Made by a program: the position numbers and the translations under genes. Below the pieces are notes generated by a model. The model made no database searches and was not told the DNA's origin. It worked only from the letters and a program-made list of their open reading frames with translations. A stretch of 53,620 bases of DNA. It comes from Phoronis australis. Taxonomy: Eukaryota > Phoronida > Phoronidae. Of this stretch, positions 24,901-33,002 are shown one piece after another. Position 1 is the first letter of the stretch. Every line of letters begins with the position of its first letter. The stretch is taken from NCBI GenBank assembly GCA_002633005.1, contig NMRA01000189.1, positions 577,367 through 630,986 of the forward strand, written 5' to 3'.

Positions 24901-27665
24901 TGGAGGTGGTGAGCCTGCCTCTTTCCACTTCAGTCACCATAGCTCAAGTGAGTACCCAGGTTGGAACACAGAGGGCAGTTTGAAGAAAATGACCCCTGAA
25001 ATAAGGGGCATACCAAGTAGCAAAAGTAAAACTTGCCATTACGTGCATATTAATAGGCCCCTTCGCCTTTCTTAGAAAAAAATTAAGATTATGCTCATAG
25101 ACTGGTGCTTCACACATTAGGTGAATGCATGTAAGGTTGACTTACTGTCATAGACGATCTTCTCATGTGAATGTACATGTCGGATGTTTTGGAAACTGTC
25201 TTCTATCCACTCTTGATACTTTTCAGCCTTATTTCACCCTGTTTAGATGGCTCAGCTACAAGAAATCAAATTACCTCTTTTACTCTCATGAAGTCAGTTG
25301 CATACTTCAATACTCGTTACCATGGTAGGATTCCATTTCTGTTAACAACAAGAACATGGAAGCCATTAGGGACTTGAGAAAACGACTCGATTTTATTGAG
25401 GTTGGCCCACAGAAACAGAATCCTAATACAGTAAAAAATTTAATGAGAGTAATAAAAGTTTTATAATTCAATTTTAATTCATTTTTTTGCATGCTAAGGA
25501 GACGAAATGCAGCCCTAAGTAGTTGATGTTGAATTGAAAAGTATCTGCAACATCACCCACACGTTGTTTTGAAATTTGCTCGCTGATTTGACACCTAAGT
25601 CCGGATAAAGGCGTTGCATTTTACTTAACATAAAGGCGTGGCCGCAATTTTAATTGACACGTGGACCTAAGTATGAGGATATGTAGTATAAATTTCTCAA
25701 AGAACACATTTATATTACCATCCAGCTATTAAGCTATTCAATGGATAGAGATGATGAATTAAATGTGGAAGGCTTGTGTAAGACCGTGCGACTTTTTTAC
25801 AGTATCTTACTATTATTTATGTATGGTCTGTTCACAAAATTAAAAAAGAGGGATTTGTCAATAGCTTACTTGGGAAGATACTTCTCAGTCTGGATATTTT
25901 GGTAGTGACGCTTAAGGAGTAGTGTTATCTCAGCTATTACGTTGCCTTGATGAGTCATTTTACTAACATCTCTAGCTGACATGAACTTGCGTATTTGGAG
26001 GGACATATGTCTTAGTTTTGCCCAAATATAGGCCACCAGTTTACACCAATTCCACATACCTCGGTTACCACCAATTACATCCACCCACATCTTTCCCTCT
26101 TCCAACTGCCAACTGTTTTACTTCCCCTGTTGCCCCCCACCCACTGGGCCAGGTTGCCTCCAATTTTATTGTTCTTGCCTCCAGCCCTCATTGCAAGCTG
26201 TTTCTCCTCTCCAGTTGCCACGTGTTCCACCCCCTTCTCTAGAAGGTAATTACCCTGCCCCCCCACCTAATATGGTTATGCTTGTTAAATGTAAACAAGT
26301 TACAATGCAACTGGCGTTATCAAGCCATATTTAGATATTTTCAAAATCCATTTTTTGTGGAATAACTCTTTGCGTTTCAGAAAAGCAGATTTAACAGACC
26401 AAGCTCTAACCATGGATCAAATGGAATTCATTGAGTGATTTTGTGACTAGACTTGTTGCTGAAGACTGATTATTTCTGTTTGATGTAGACAGTTTTGATT
26501 TGATATAGTTAACAAAACATAGATGGGTAAAGGAGTGCATACCTTAGCTTAAATCTCATGTTTCATGCTAATAGCCACAGATTTGTCCCCATTAAGAAAC
26601 TCTTAAGAAACTGCCTATTGGGGGGTGGCTTTTGGTTAATTACGATGTTCAGTATATGTGGCCAAAACAGTGAACTATAAAGGACTACTATGTTCAATAC
26701 TTTCAGGCCCAGCCAGTGCCAGTCTCATGGAAGCCAACAATTCCATGATCCCAATTACGGTGCCTCAGAACCCGTCTTTGAAATCTGATGAAGTGTCCTC
26801 CTCGCTGTTTACAAGACAAGAAAGTGTGAAGCACCCCAGTCTCAGTTGTCTAGGAAAGCAGCAGGGTTTGCCTACAGCGAATCATGTTTCCAGTGATCCA
26901 GAGGTGGAATCTTACCAGTGTGATAGGAAAATTCCTTCAGCCGATGATCAGGTGTTGCGGAAGTTTAATCCGTCTGTGTTTCCGGGGGAGAAGCCGAGTC
27001 CCATGGAGCTACAGAAGATGTATGATGCAGAAAGGTTGGCGGCAGAGAAACTGAGACAGATTGAAGCCTCAGATGGCCTGTATGAAAATGTAGCAGCCAT
27101 GGTGAGTTCAACAGAAGATGCAAAGTGTTTGGAATGGGATCATTCAAAACTACCACCAGAGGAGACTCAATGTCAGACAGAACAAGTTGACACTGCAGAT
27201 CACCACGTCACACCACTTGAACTCGAAAAACAATTTTATGAACAGCGAGAGAACTTGCGTGTTGGACACAATGGCGATGTTCGGCACTCCGAGCCTCCCA
27301 CTTGCGTTCCGCATCCAGGTGTTGCTGATGGAGACAAGTTGCTTCCTTCACCGCAAGAGTCCATGAAGGCTAAAAAGAAGTTACCATTTGCCTTGGAAGA
27401 GTACTATGAACAAGTGGGTCAGGACATGGCCAGCTTGAATTTGACTGATGATCAGAGTTTGGCCCCACCCCCACCATGTCGACCATGGCATGCGAATGAG
27501 AGTGAAGGTTGTTTGAAATCTGAGGAATGTATAAGTGGGGCCAGTACTGGCTCGTGTGAGAGTGGCGACACCTGTTGTACCCTCACACCAGCCAGGGGAA
27601 GTACTGCTGGTGAGTCGGACGAACAGCAAAGCATCACAAGTATTACTTTTGATGGAGACATTTAA
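891..27665 (+). CDS. IRAK1/Pelle-like death-domain kinase, 13-exon gene
   Basis: The gene encodes an interleukin-1 receptor-associated kinase family protein, which in known members is recruited by MyD88 through death domains and signals to TRAF6 and NF-kB. I joined 13 exons: 891-999, 2872-3057, 3947-4039, 6683-6910, 10678-10948, 11666-11780, 12880-12998, 16164-16374, 17767-17838, 22273-22434, 22789-22843, 24705-24947 and 26707-27665. They total 2823 nt (940 residues plus stop) and every junction keeps phase. The death domain is about residues 8-100, a Ser/Pro-rich linker about 100-220, and the kinase domain about 225-535, followed by Gln-rich and acidic tails. Kinase landmarks are IGEGTFGAVY (246-255), Lys267, Glu289, HGD (369-371) and DFG (389-391). 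The HGD loop resembles IRAK1 and Pelle rather than the HRD of IRAK4, while the death domain start (DGWKKLAVEAG) resembles IRAK4. The orthology call is therefore IRAK1/Pelle-like, not a specific symbol. All but one donor is GT. Confidence 0.9.
1191..1471 (+). repeat. 54-bp tandem repeat, about five copies
   Basis: The unit begins ttattgtgctagacagtgac and ends gtatagccagtctg. Five near-identical copies lie head to tail in intron 1 of the IRAK gene. Confidence 0.9.
2872..3057 (+). CDS. IRAK-like exon 2, rest of death domain
   Basis: The acceptor is ctactcag and the donor GTAAGG, with phase 1 at both ends. The peptide contains GSPSDDLLHEWGTKNATIRR, matching the SPT-ELL-WG-NCTVGDL pattern of IRAK4, including the conserved Trp. 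Confidence 0.88.
3429..3521 (+). repeat. Short tandem repeat, about 39 bp x 2.5
   Basis: Three copies of gctgactggtca are spaced by tattncttcaggcaaacaa in intron 2 of the IRAK gene. Confidence 0.8.
3947..4039 (+). CDS. IRAK-like exon 3, acidic linker
   Basis: The acceptor is cttttctcag and the donor GTAAGG, with phase 1 at both ends. It encodes an acidic, flexible linker (YHHMIPEDDDIDQSSPNAPH) between the death domain and the kinase. I recognise no domain in it. Confidence 0.75.
4453..5952 (+). mobile_element. CCTAGTGGC-family element, divergent copy
   Basis: It starts ttatgtgcccactttta and ends near acattgctcttgtttg, the two ends typical of the family. Inside, cctagtggccattttgtt-like cores recur with aaaaccgattga and gaaacttgacac phrases. 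The ORFs in it are short and look like chance frames. Confidence 0.65.
6683..6910 (+). CDS. IRAK-like exon 4, Ser/Pro-rich linker
   Basis: The acceptor is ttacttttag and the donor GTGAGT, with phase 1 at both ends. It encodes a low-complexity Ser/Pro/Asn/Tyr linker (for example MTPPPQSVVESSWGL). Linkers of this kind (ProST region) are typical of IRAK1 and carry its phosphorylation sites. Confidence 0.75.
7176..8250 (+). mobile_element. CCTAGTGGC-family element, 3' end lost
   Basis: It starts ttatgcgcccacatag followed by gccgtcatctccgtccgtcc. It holds two higher-order units with agtggcaattttagtttttt cores, and gtatctcctaaaccgtttgc recurs. The usual end (gcgttgctcttgttt) is missing. Confidence 0.8.
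9808..10012 (+). repeat. 205-bp dispersed repeat, copy 2
   Basis: This is the second copy of the 1-208 segment, with a handful of base changes. It ends directly against a copy of the CCTAGTGGC element at about 10012, so the two may form a composite. Confidence 0.85.
10012..10621 (+). mobile_element. CCTAGTGGC-family element, 5' truncated
   Basis: It begins inside a unit at gagtctgtatcttcaaagg and keeps the family's 3' end: gcattcgtgggcgcatttca then gcgttgctcttgttta. It lies just upstream of IRAK exon 5. Confidence 0.8.
10678..10948 (+). CDS. IRAK-like exon 5, kinase N-lobe
   Basis: The acceptor is cacacag and the donor GTAAGA. The peptide holds FKYEDIKQATKNF, the glycine loop IGEGTFGAVY, the ATP lysine in YAVKVF and a helix-C glutamate in WKTELSTL. 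The donor two bases upstream (GTGTAA) would break phase with the next exon. Confidence 0.92.
11666..11780 (+). CDS. IRAK-like exon 6, hinge region
   Basis: The exon begins after ctgtttcag and ends at GTAAGG. The peptide YRHPNIIQLCGDSF then CLLFEYMVNGSLEDRL matches the IRAK1 stretch FRHPNIVDFAGYC and PNGSLEDRL. The gatekeeper position is Phe319. Confidence 0.92.
12150..12364 (-). mobile_element. tRNA-derived SINE with 13-bp target duplication
   Basis: On the minus strand the head reads gaggaggcagtgtggcc with a B-box-like ggtttgagtct, and the body ends in a ccgcctgcaattatttttt tail. Flanks ggttataacattt (12137-12149) and ggttatatcattt (12365-12377) are a target-site duplication with one mismatch. 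Confidence 0.85.
12622..12830 (+). mobile_element. Divergent tRNA-derived SINE
   Basis: The plus strand has gaggaagcagtg, then cctcctttactcaaaag and a B box ggtcgagtccc. It is related in its head to the two minus-strand SINEs, but its body is diverged and I cannot fix its ends. Confidence 0.6.
12880..12998 (+). CDS. IRAK-like exon 7, catalytic loop
   Basis: The acceptor is cttcttgcag and the donor GTAAGC. It encodes TPPLSWLQRVNIIVGASTG and ends in LIHGDIK, the IRAK1/Pelle form of the catalytic loop. Asp371 is the expected catalytic base. Confidence 0.93.
13363..13730 (+). mobile_element. CCTAGTGGC-family element, short copy
   Basis: It begins ttatgtgcccacttatttat, runs through atctcctaaaccccttgcag and ccccctagtggcagtattt, and breaks off after less than one full unit. 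Confidence 0.7.
13800..13925 (+). repeat. Repeat with CTTGCCCTTCGGGCAAG hairpin
   Basis: A perfect 8-bp-stem hairpin, acttgcccttcgggcaagt (13830-13848), is followed by two more cttgccc phrases. It resembles dispersed repeats I associate with marine invertebrate genomes, but I have no family name. Confidence 0.45.
14840..14904. other. Assembly gap (65 N)
   Basis: The run of N lies between a C-rich end (tgccccagccccccc) and a tandem repeat. Both are hard to assemble, so the true gap size is unknown. Confidence 0.99.
14905..15560 (+). repeat. Tandem repeat with ACTAATTCAACTATTCCCAC core
   Basis: The core actaattcaactattcccac recurs about five times, each followed by taatcg-t-gcgccacctgcagg and spaced by roughly 100-130 bases. 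Part is in inverted order (aattggttgaattagttgaa near 15272). Short ORFs over it are a by-product of the repeat. Confidence 0.8.
15804..15880. repeat. Perfect 77-bp palindrome
   Basis: Two 38-base arms, starting agccggaacaaaacttagta, flank a single central T and match base for base. It lies in the intron between IRAK exons 7 and 8. A second, imperfect inverted repeat (atgttggttttca) follows at 15912-15990. Confidence 0.95.
16164..16374 (+). CDS. IRAK-like exon 8, DFG and activation segment
   Basis: The acceptor is cttctaag and the donor GTAAGA. It encodes SANVLLDKHFEAKIADFGLA, a Thr/Lys-rich activation segment, then LATLAYLPPDF and SDVYSFGV. LPPDF replaces the usual APE motif; IRAK1 likewise has LPEEY there. 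Confidence 0.93.
17161..17330 (+). mobile_element. CCTAGTGGC-family fragment
   Basis: Remnants include ttcggacggatccaactcc and gttccttgatgtatttttatgg, phrases shared with better copies of the family. Confidence 0.5.
17767..17838 (+). CDS. IRAK-like exon 9, kinase C-lobe
   Basis: This 72-nt phase-0 exon lies between acceptor ttttag and donor GTAAGA. The peptide VLFEVGSGQKAFDEKREP continues the SFGVVLLE-type helix F seen in the previous exon. Confidence 0.88.
18451..19095 (+). mobile_element. CCTAGTGGC-family fragments
   Basis: It holds ggctgtatctcctaaaaccc, gacagattttcatgaaat and, at the end, gcacctagtggcaattttgg. It is diverged and patchy. Confidence 0.6.
20168..21806 (+). mobile_element. 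CCTAGTGGC-family element, longest copy
   Basis: The copy keeps both family ends: tttatgcgcccacatatt with gtcatctctgtccgtccggg at the left, and cattcgtgggcgcattttaa then gcgttgctcttgtttt at the right. About three higher-order units of ~440 bp repeat within it. Each has four variant sub-units ending in ctagtggc-atttt about every 140 bp. No long ORF is present, so it is non-autonomous or satellite-like. Confidence 0.85.
22273..22434 (+). CDS. IRAK-like exon 10, kinase C-lobe end
   Basis: A phase-0 exon after cattttcag, ending at GTGCGT. It encodes LYDPHLIGCSRHLVDILFKL and TCTDESPRRRPEMGQ, the conserved C-lobe pattern with the arginine of kinase subdomain XI. Confidence 0.9.
22789..22843 (+). 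CDS. IRAK-like exon 11, end of kinase, GC donor
   Basis: It follows gctttcag and encodes VVDDLDSLLKQSYGQGSYG, matching the end of the IRAK kinase fold (VYERLEKLQ in IRAK1). The only phase-compatible donor I find is GCAAGT, giving a GC-AG intron. The nearby GTGTTA donor would be out of phase. Confidence 0.72.
23073..23645. mobile_element. MITE-like element with ~40-bp terminal inverted repeats
   Basis: The left end agggctgttccagtaaaatc continues to gtatgggagggggggaaggc; the right end is its near-exact reverse complement. The inside is A/T-rich with repeated acccataattttt phrases. No transposase is present. Confidence 0.85.
23814..24021 (+). repeat. 103-bp tandem duplication
   Basis: Two head-to-tail copies start atcctagtctaaacacatac and end near gagctgtcacac or gagctgttacac. 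Confidence 0.85.
24705..24947 (+). CDS. IRAK-like exon 12, glutamine-rich region
   Basis: The exon starts after tctaaatatag in phase with the GC donor of exon 11. It encodes a Gln/His-rich stretch from a 21-bp repeat (QQQQQHV), then SVTLYQNLTAGGGEP and a Ser/His-rich end. I chose donor GTGAGT at 24948. Donors GTGAGC near 24910 and GTAAAA near 25027 have the same phase and could be alternatives. The other two frames of the repeat are Cys/Ser/Asn-rich and Ala/Thr-rich. Confidence 0.7.
24770..24855 (+). repeat. 21-bp coding minisatellite (QQQQQHV)
   Basis: The unit cagcaacagcagcaacatgtg is repeated about four times inside IRAK exon 12. Length change by whole units keeps the reading frame. Confidence 0.9.
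26707..27665 (+). CDS. IRAK-like exon 13, long acidic C-terminal tail
   Basis: The final exon follows ctttcag and stays open for 318 codons to TAA at 27663. The tail is acidic and Ser/Pro-rich with no known fold. It contains three spaced Leu-Glu/Tyr-Glu motifs and one PPEE match to a TRAF2-type site. I see no PxExx-(aromatic/acidic) TRAF6 site in it. It ends FDGDI. Confidence 0.85.
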
Positions 27666-27669
27666 TAAA
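27663..27669 (+). terminator. poly(A) signal overlapping the IRAK stop codon
   Basis: The stop is written TAATAAA, giving two tandem stop codons and an AATAAA signal from 27664. A T/GT-rich stretch follows directly (ttgtttgtttctgc), as expected for a downstream element. If used, the 3' UTR would be only about 20-30 nt. Confidence 0.45.
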
Positions 27670-28527
27670 TTGTTTGTTTCTGCTTGCTTCACAGATTACA
27701 TTAAGTTACTACGTCGTGTTCATATATTCATTGATTTGGATTGTGGTCCTGCATATCTGTTAGTATTGACACAATGCTACTCAGTTCCTGCAGATGTCAG
27801 GACTGTCGTGGATATGGTTGTTTCGTGCTTACATTATATCACCGCGCTGTACTTTTGTTGTTAAATCTATTTACTAACAGTATTCTTATGAAAATCGGAA
27901 CATGCAATGATCTTTATGCGCGTTTATTTTGCCTGCAAGAAAAACTTGGAAAATGTGAAGTGATATGCCTCAGTGACTCAGTAAGTGGTTTGACTTGGAC
28001 AGAGTTACTGATAGACCTGATGAAAGAATATATTTGTTTCTGCGTTTTAAGACCCACAGTTGCTAACAAAGCATGAGAATTCTGGAGAATAATGTCGTCA
28101 TTGGTCTCTAGAGGCATGGTACTATATAAGATGGTCACTTACTTAGAGACGTGGTAGGTTGTTTGCAGACGTTTCAACCTGGTCTGCCAGGTCTTTGTCG
28201 ATGAATAAGGGATTTCCCGCCTTTCGCTCGTTAAGAATGCTGGAGTCGGGACCGAGGACTCCACTTACCCCCGTGTACTCCAGCATTCTTTGATGTGACA
28301 TTTTTATATACTTATACTGCAGGTTTTTCAGTATTGTTTTTGTTACGTAGTCATACTGTAGCATTACAACTGTCATGGTTTGTAGCTTTCACTCTCCTGA
28401 AGAGCGTCAATAACTTTCTTATATTGTCATACGTATGGAGAAAGCCAGCTGTCCTGTGGACACATTATGGCCACAACGAATTTTGGTTACAATTTGCATT
28501 AAATATTGCAGGACGATTGTTGTAACA

Positions 28528-28962
28528 TGGTTTGACTTTACTTGTGTTGCCAATATGTAGCACTGTCCGACTTGTCAATACAGTTTTATAAAAAATAATT
28601 GCAGGCGGTCTGATACACGTTGTACCAGACGTGCGCAGGCCTTGCATATGAGCCCATTGCACTGATCACCTGGAAATATTTTTATAGATTACTTTATTAG
28701 TATATGGTTAAAACCGAGCTGAGGAGCTAGAAACCTGGCTCACAGGTTTAGCAGTGTGACCTGGTGGGACTCGAACCCACAACGTCGAGTAAAGAAAGCA
28801 GGCACTTATCAACCAGGCCACACTGCCTCCTCTCTCAAATACAGTTTGGTTTGACTTTACTTGTATTGCCAATATGTAGCACTGTCCGACATGTTAATAC
28901 ACTATTGTTGACCTTTCTTGTATTGCCAATATGTAGCATTGCTTGAAATGTCAATACAATAG
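28528..28962 (+). repeat. Tandem ~57-bp repeat interrupted by a SINE
   Basis: The phrase tattgccaatatgtagca-tg recurs three times (near 28547, 28866 and 28921) in the region after the IRAK gene. A SINE splits the first copy from the second. Confidence 0.8.
28587..28837 (-). mobile_element. tRNA-derived SINE with 10-bp target duplication
   Basis: The minus strand has gaggaggcagtgtggcctgg and B box gggttcgagtccc, then a body shared with the 12150-12364 copy and an A/T-rich end. The flanks 28577-28586 and 28838-28847 are both aatacagttt. A 60-codon ORF on the plus strand of this copy is not a gene. Confidence 0.88.
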
Positions 28963-31261
28963 TTGGGACACGTACATGTGTTCGTCCTCACCTTTACACA
29001 AACGTATATAGTAAAATTTTTACATTTATTTATTTTAAAAATTGCTTGCACTTATTTGTGAAACATTTTTATGGGTGGTGGTTCAAAAAGTCAATTCAGA
29101 CTAAAATACATATATTTGTTAAAACAATAAAACATAACAACATTTATGACATTTTGGTCAAAAAAGACATTGTTTCATCAAAGTAAGGTAGTAATTAGAA
29201 TGAAAATGTGCATCAACAATCTGAAGAAACCCTGGATTTATAACACATAAAATAAGCACCAAAACCTATTCTATCAACCTTTCGGCTATTTAAAAGTATA
29301 TACCAGACTGGAATTTCCAGACAGGTTCCTCAGTATAGATCCATCGGTCTAGTCTAAAATTTTCTGGAACTGCAGTTTGCAGGATGAACGATATTCTTGG
29401 CAAATGACAAACAACTAAAGCTGAAAAAGACATTTGACAAACGTGGAATAGGTTTACATCATCTCATTTTTGACTTTCTACAAAACAATCTAAACTAATG
29501 GTACTATAAACTAAACTAAGGACACTATAAAGTCTTTATAACTTTACGTGGTGGACCTCATTCCATGTCAATGGCATCGACACATTTTCTGTTTACAAGC
29601 TCCTGTTTCCTAAAGTAAGCCTAGGCTTACATTTGAGATTCCATAAAGGTAGAATGTTTCCTGAATAATACGCCCTGAGGCTGTCCGTAATTCACGAGAA
29701 TATATAAATAAATCAATATGCAATTCAAAATTCAAGGACCAAAATTCAAGTTAATAGAAAAGCCCAACTTGAATTCCATCTTGAACCAAAACAACAGCGA
29801 TACTTGGTACACAGCAAGAGATATGCTATTCGGGTGCTCATAAGCTTCACATTATAAAACTGCCCAACCAATTTTGAAGCCATGTCAGAACCATTAAGTT
29901 TACCGGTGTATACTATGTTTTGAAAGTTAATCTGAAAGCAATGAGTTGTTTCAGTGACTGAATCAAAAGCTATATCCAGTAAGATTGATGCGAAATATGA
30001 CGCATGTCCTTTTTGACAGCAACCAGCACGTTTAACTTCATTAACACTGCCAGACTCGGACACACAAGACAATTTATAGGAAAAACAATTCCACAAGGGC
30101 ACACTGAAATTGTCAGAAAATTGGTGGTTGTTACCTCTCTGTAGAAATGAACATAACTGTCAAATATGACAGGAGAAAATTTGAGGTAAACCCTTGAGAT
30201 ACGGGCAGACCGGTAAACTAAATAAGCCCTAAGGGGTATAGTAGATTCTGCATCCAAGACAAAACCAAGGGCTGGCTGTATTCTCGGGGCTGTTTATGTG
30301 CGGACAGTTAAGTTATCAAAAGTTTCATAATTTTGTTCATTTTCAGTAAATTAATTAATGCTTTTAATTGGCCTGACCTAAAATGATGCGAAATTTTTAT
30401 CAGTAATTCACCTTAAATATCGGTTGTCTTTCATATTCTAGAACTACTTTCCTTGTACGTAATACTATTTACGGTTAACTGGACTGTAATAAACTAAACA
30501 GATTTTTGCAATAAAACCAAGACTTCTGTAATTCTTAGCAATAAAAAAAACTAACAGAGGCTGCTGTTAAGGGACGCAACATTTTGCACTAAGCAATTAA
30601 ATCTGAATTTCCTAATGTCTTTCAAATATACACTGGACTCCTTCGGCACACGCAATGACTTTTTCAGTTGCTCGAAATTAAGCAAAGACTCGATTTTGTT
30701 ACAAAAGTCTTTGATGTTTTTATCGTATCAGATAGTCAATCAAAGTGGTCGTGTTATCTGGCATATCGAAGCAAACAGAACAGAGTTTAAGAAGGACCAG
30801 TTACCAAATTGCTGGTGGCATTTTTTGTCATGTCCGTTAAGCTAATCAAACATTTTTGATCCTATCTGAATATGAAGAACTAAAAACCCATTTTATCTCG
30901 TAACTCACATTAGTTATATAAAGCATGCGCTCATTTTTTATGGCTATGCTGCTTTCGTAGTGGAATTTTAGAAGCGAAAATTTAACAGATGTTGCAAAAT
31001 CAAAACCAGGAGATACCCGGATAAAATAAAATGTAAAGCAAATCTTTTTTCTCCATATGACAAAAAGTACTAGCTTTCTAGCCCATACAGCTCCTAGCTA
31101 GGTGAAAAATTAATTTTTCTATTCACCAGATGAAGCGTTGCTTATGCTGGAAAGCTAGTGATTTCTACCTTAACGGACAATAAATATGACTTTTAAGTTT
31201 GATTTCACAAGAGCACATAACAAACTGGAAAAAAAAACATTTTCAAAAAAGTATAGTGATC
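28963..31261. other. Intergenic stretch between convergent IRAK and PLCXD genes
   Basis: It is A/T-rich with several short ORFs (up to 118 codons) that show no recognisable family. Part is probably the 3' UTR of the PLCXD gene. I see no clear repeat boundary. Confidence 0.6.
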
Positions 31262-32103
31262 TTAGGGGTTCTTCTTGTGATTCAACTGTATAACAGTTGA
31301 AATGAAACTGGCCATTTCAACAAAGTCTAAAATACAGATGTTCACACCAGAAGGGCCAGAATGCTTTGATTGCACCCATTTAACAATTGTGGAATTGTTT
31401 GGTTTGGCAATTTCTGCTTTAAGACTGCTGTCAAGATGAAGAAAAATATCTTGAAATTCTGGTGTCAGGATTCCTTGGGTCACATAAAATGAACCCTGTG
31501 GGCGTCCCGAGGTAAAGTTCTCTTCAAGGAATTTCAGCAACTGTTTTTGCTTGTTTGTATTGGCCCACGGGGAAGGTACAGCTGATCCAGGCCAAAAGTG
31601 CGAGTTGGACTCGACGACGGAGTTGTGGTAAAAGACGATGACTTGTAATCCACTTTGCCACAGCATGTTGAGAGTCACGCTAGCTACGTCCAGGTGGGGA
31701 CACATCTTGTGGCCGAATACCTCCAGGATCATAGACAAGGTCTGCTTGTGTGAGAATTCTGTCATATTGTAAAAGTGATTCATGTCAACAAGTATCACTT
31801 CTTTAGGATGCTCATCTAGATAGCTCTTCATTTCCCTCAGAAATTCTTCCACAGTTTTAGTTGTCAAAAGTCCGTGAACTAAATACACCTCCTCCGTCCC
31901 AGGTTTCACAGCAACACGAAAGTCGAAATAACGAATTCCTGCCTTTAACTGGAGTGTAAGTGAGCTGTCTTGAGTGATAGACCAACTCCGCAGGATCTTA
32001 CGGCCAGGTTTGCCAAACATTTCCACAATCTTCTTGATCGTTTCGTTTTCATCAACAATGGGTGAATCCAGGTCCAAATCACAGCTGAAAGAGTTATGTG
32101 ATC
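31262..32103 (-). CDS. PLCXD exon 2
   Basis: It begins after the acceptor gttttcag with GATCAC and ends with TAA at 31262-31264. It carries most of the X domain, including the second catalytic His (VHGLL) and the C-terminal strand ILDFVEMASF. Confidence 0.93.
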
Positions 32104-32999
32104 CTGAAAACAAGAGAAGACATTGTTTGTAAAATCCTGCCAAACCCTTATCTGGAAAGTGTCAAAAATATGTCTGCGGTGCACAAAATATATTTTATGC
32201 AAAATGTTTACAACATTACTATCCATGAGTTAATATTTGAAATAGAAAAGGTATTCATAACAACGTAGCATTGATGTTTTAGTCAGTGCGAAGCATAATT
32301 CGCCGAAAATCTTCATGCACATGAAGCACGTATAGGAGCTTCACAGTCTCTACTGTGGAGCCAGTAGAGACTCAGTGGTCACGGTCTACCTCCTGAGGTG
32401 TCCCTCTATATACTAAGTGCAAGCCAAAAGGTACGTGACTTAGATGTTTTAGTCATGCGTGGCATAATTTGCTGAAAAGCTATATACCGGCTTGTAGGAG
32501 TTCCATTGCTCGCTCCGCAAGCAGAGACGGTGGTTATTGATAGTAACATTGTCTAAACGCAGTGAAGAACTATACTATGGCGATACGAATTGAAGAATTA
32601 TTTATTATGCCGTTTCATAGCTATCTTATAAAAAACCATTCCATTGAGTGTTGGTTAGTGCTTCACTAAGTATAATATTTTATTTGATATACTAATTCCA
32701 AACCTGTTTGACTCTACGACCCAATAAGCATTGCCATTGCATTGGGTCCTTTGACAGTTCTATGTATTGGGATTGGGCCTATGTCACAAAATCACTCAGC
32801 TGGCCCTAACTTTTAGTTTTAGGCTTTATCTGTTAATGCATAACTTAAGGAGATATATGAATTGAAGAACTTACGCACCAGGTATTGACAGACAATTCAA
32901 AGGCGTGTCGTGTAATTCCTTTGGTAAATCTGCCATCCACGATGAAAAATCATCAGAAAGATTTGAGGAGTCGAGCCGATTTCCGCCCACGTCCGCCAT
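31262..32999 (-). CDS. PI-PLC X domain-containing protein (PLCXD family), 2 exons
   Basis: Exon 1 is 32999-32879 and exon 2 is 32103-31262; they join in phase 1 to give 320 residues, the usual PLCXD length. Exon 1 begins MADVGGNRLDSSNLS and holds WMADLPKEL and PLNCLSIPG; exon 2 continues SHNSFSCDLD. The two catalytic histidines of the X domain are seen in PGSH and in YLVHGLL. Other matches are GIRYFDFRVAV, HPKEVILVDMNHFY, LWQSGLQVIVFY, FWPGSAVPSPW and a C-terminal FISTVIQLN. These proteins lack the Y, C2 and PH domains of larger PLCs, and their natural substrates are poorly defined. The Asp after the first His in many PLCXDs is Asn here. The start ATG lies in a YY1-like AACATGGCGGAC context. 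The gene converges on the IRAK gene and lies downstream of the TBK1-like gene on the same strand. Confidence 0.92.
32879..32999 (-). CDS. PLCXD exon 1 with start codon
   Basis: ATG at 32999 starts a 40-codon exon ending in SIPG at donor GTGCGT (phase 1). The neighbouring GTAAGT four bases on would put a stop soon after the junction, so GTGCGT is the likely donor. Confidence 0.85.
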
Positions 33000-33002
33000 G
33001 TT
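32988..33002 (-). promoter_or_regulatory. YY1-like sequence over the PLCXD start codon
   Basis: On the minus strand AACATGGCGGACG spans the start codon. The pattern resembles YY1 initiator sites that overlap ATG codons in many animal genes. Confidence 0.3.

Noticed and set aside
26965-27692. Minus-strand and shifted ORFs over IRAK exon 13.
   Set aside because: They are shadows of the 318-codon exon, which has the splice acceptor and phase support.
28700-28832. Functional tRNA gene.
   Set aside because: It has a good B box, but the arms do not fold into a full cloverleaf by eye, and a SINE body plus target duplication follow.
28764-28946. Plus-strand ORF starting MGLEPTTSSKESRHL.
   Set aside because: It is the antisense reading of the tRNA-derived SINE, a common false gene.
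29746-30257. Overlapping minus-strand ORFs of 118 and 95 codons downstream of PLCXD.
   Set aside because: No recognisable motif and no splice-site support. They may be 3' UTR or chance.
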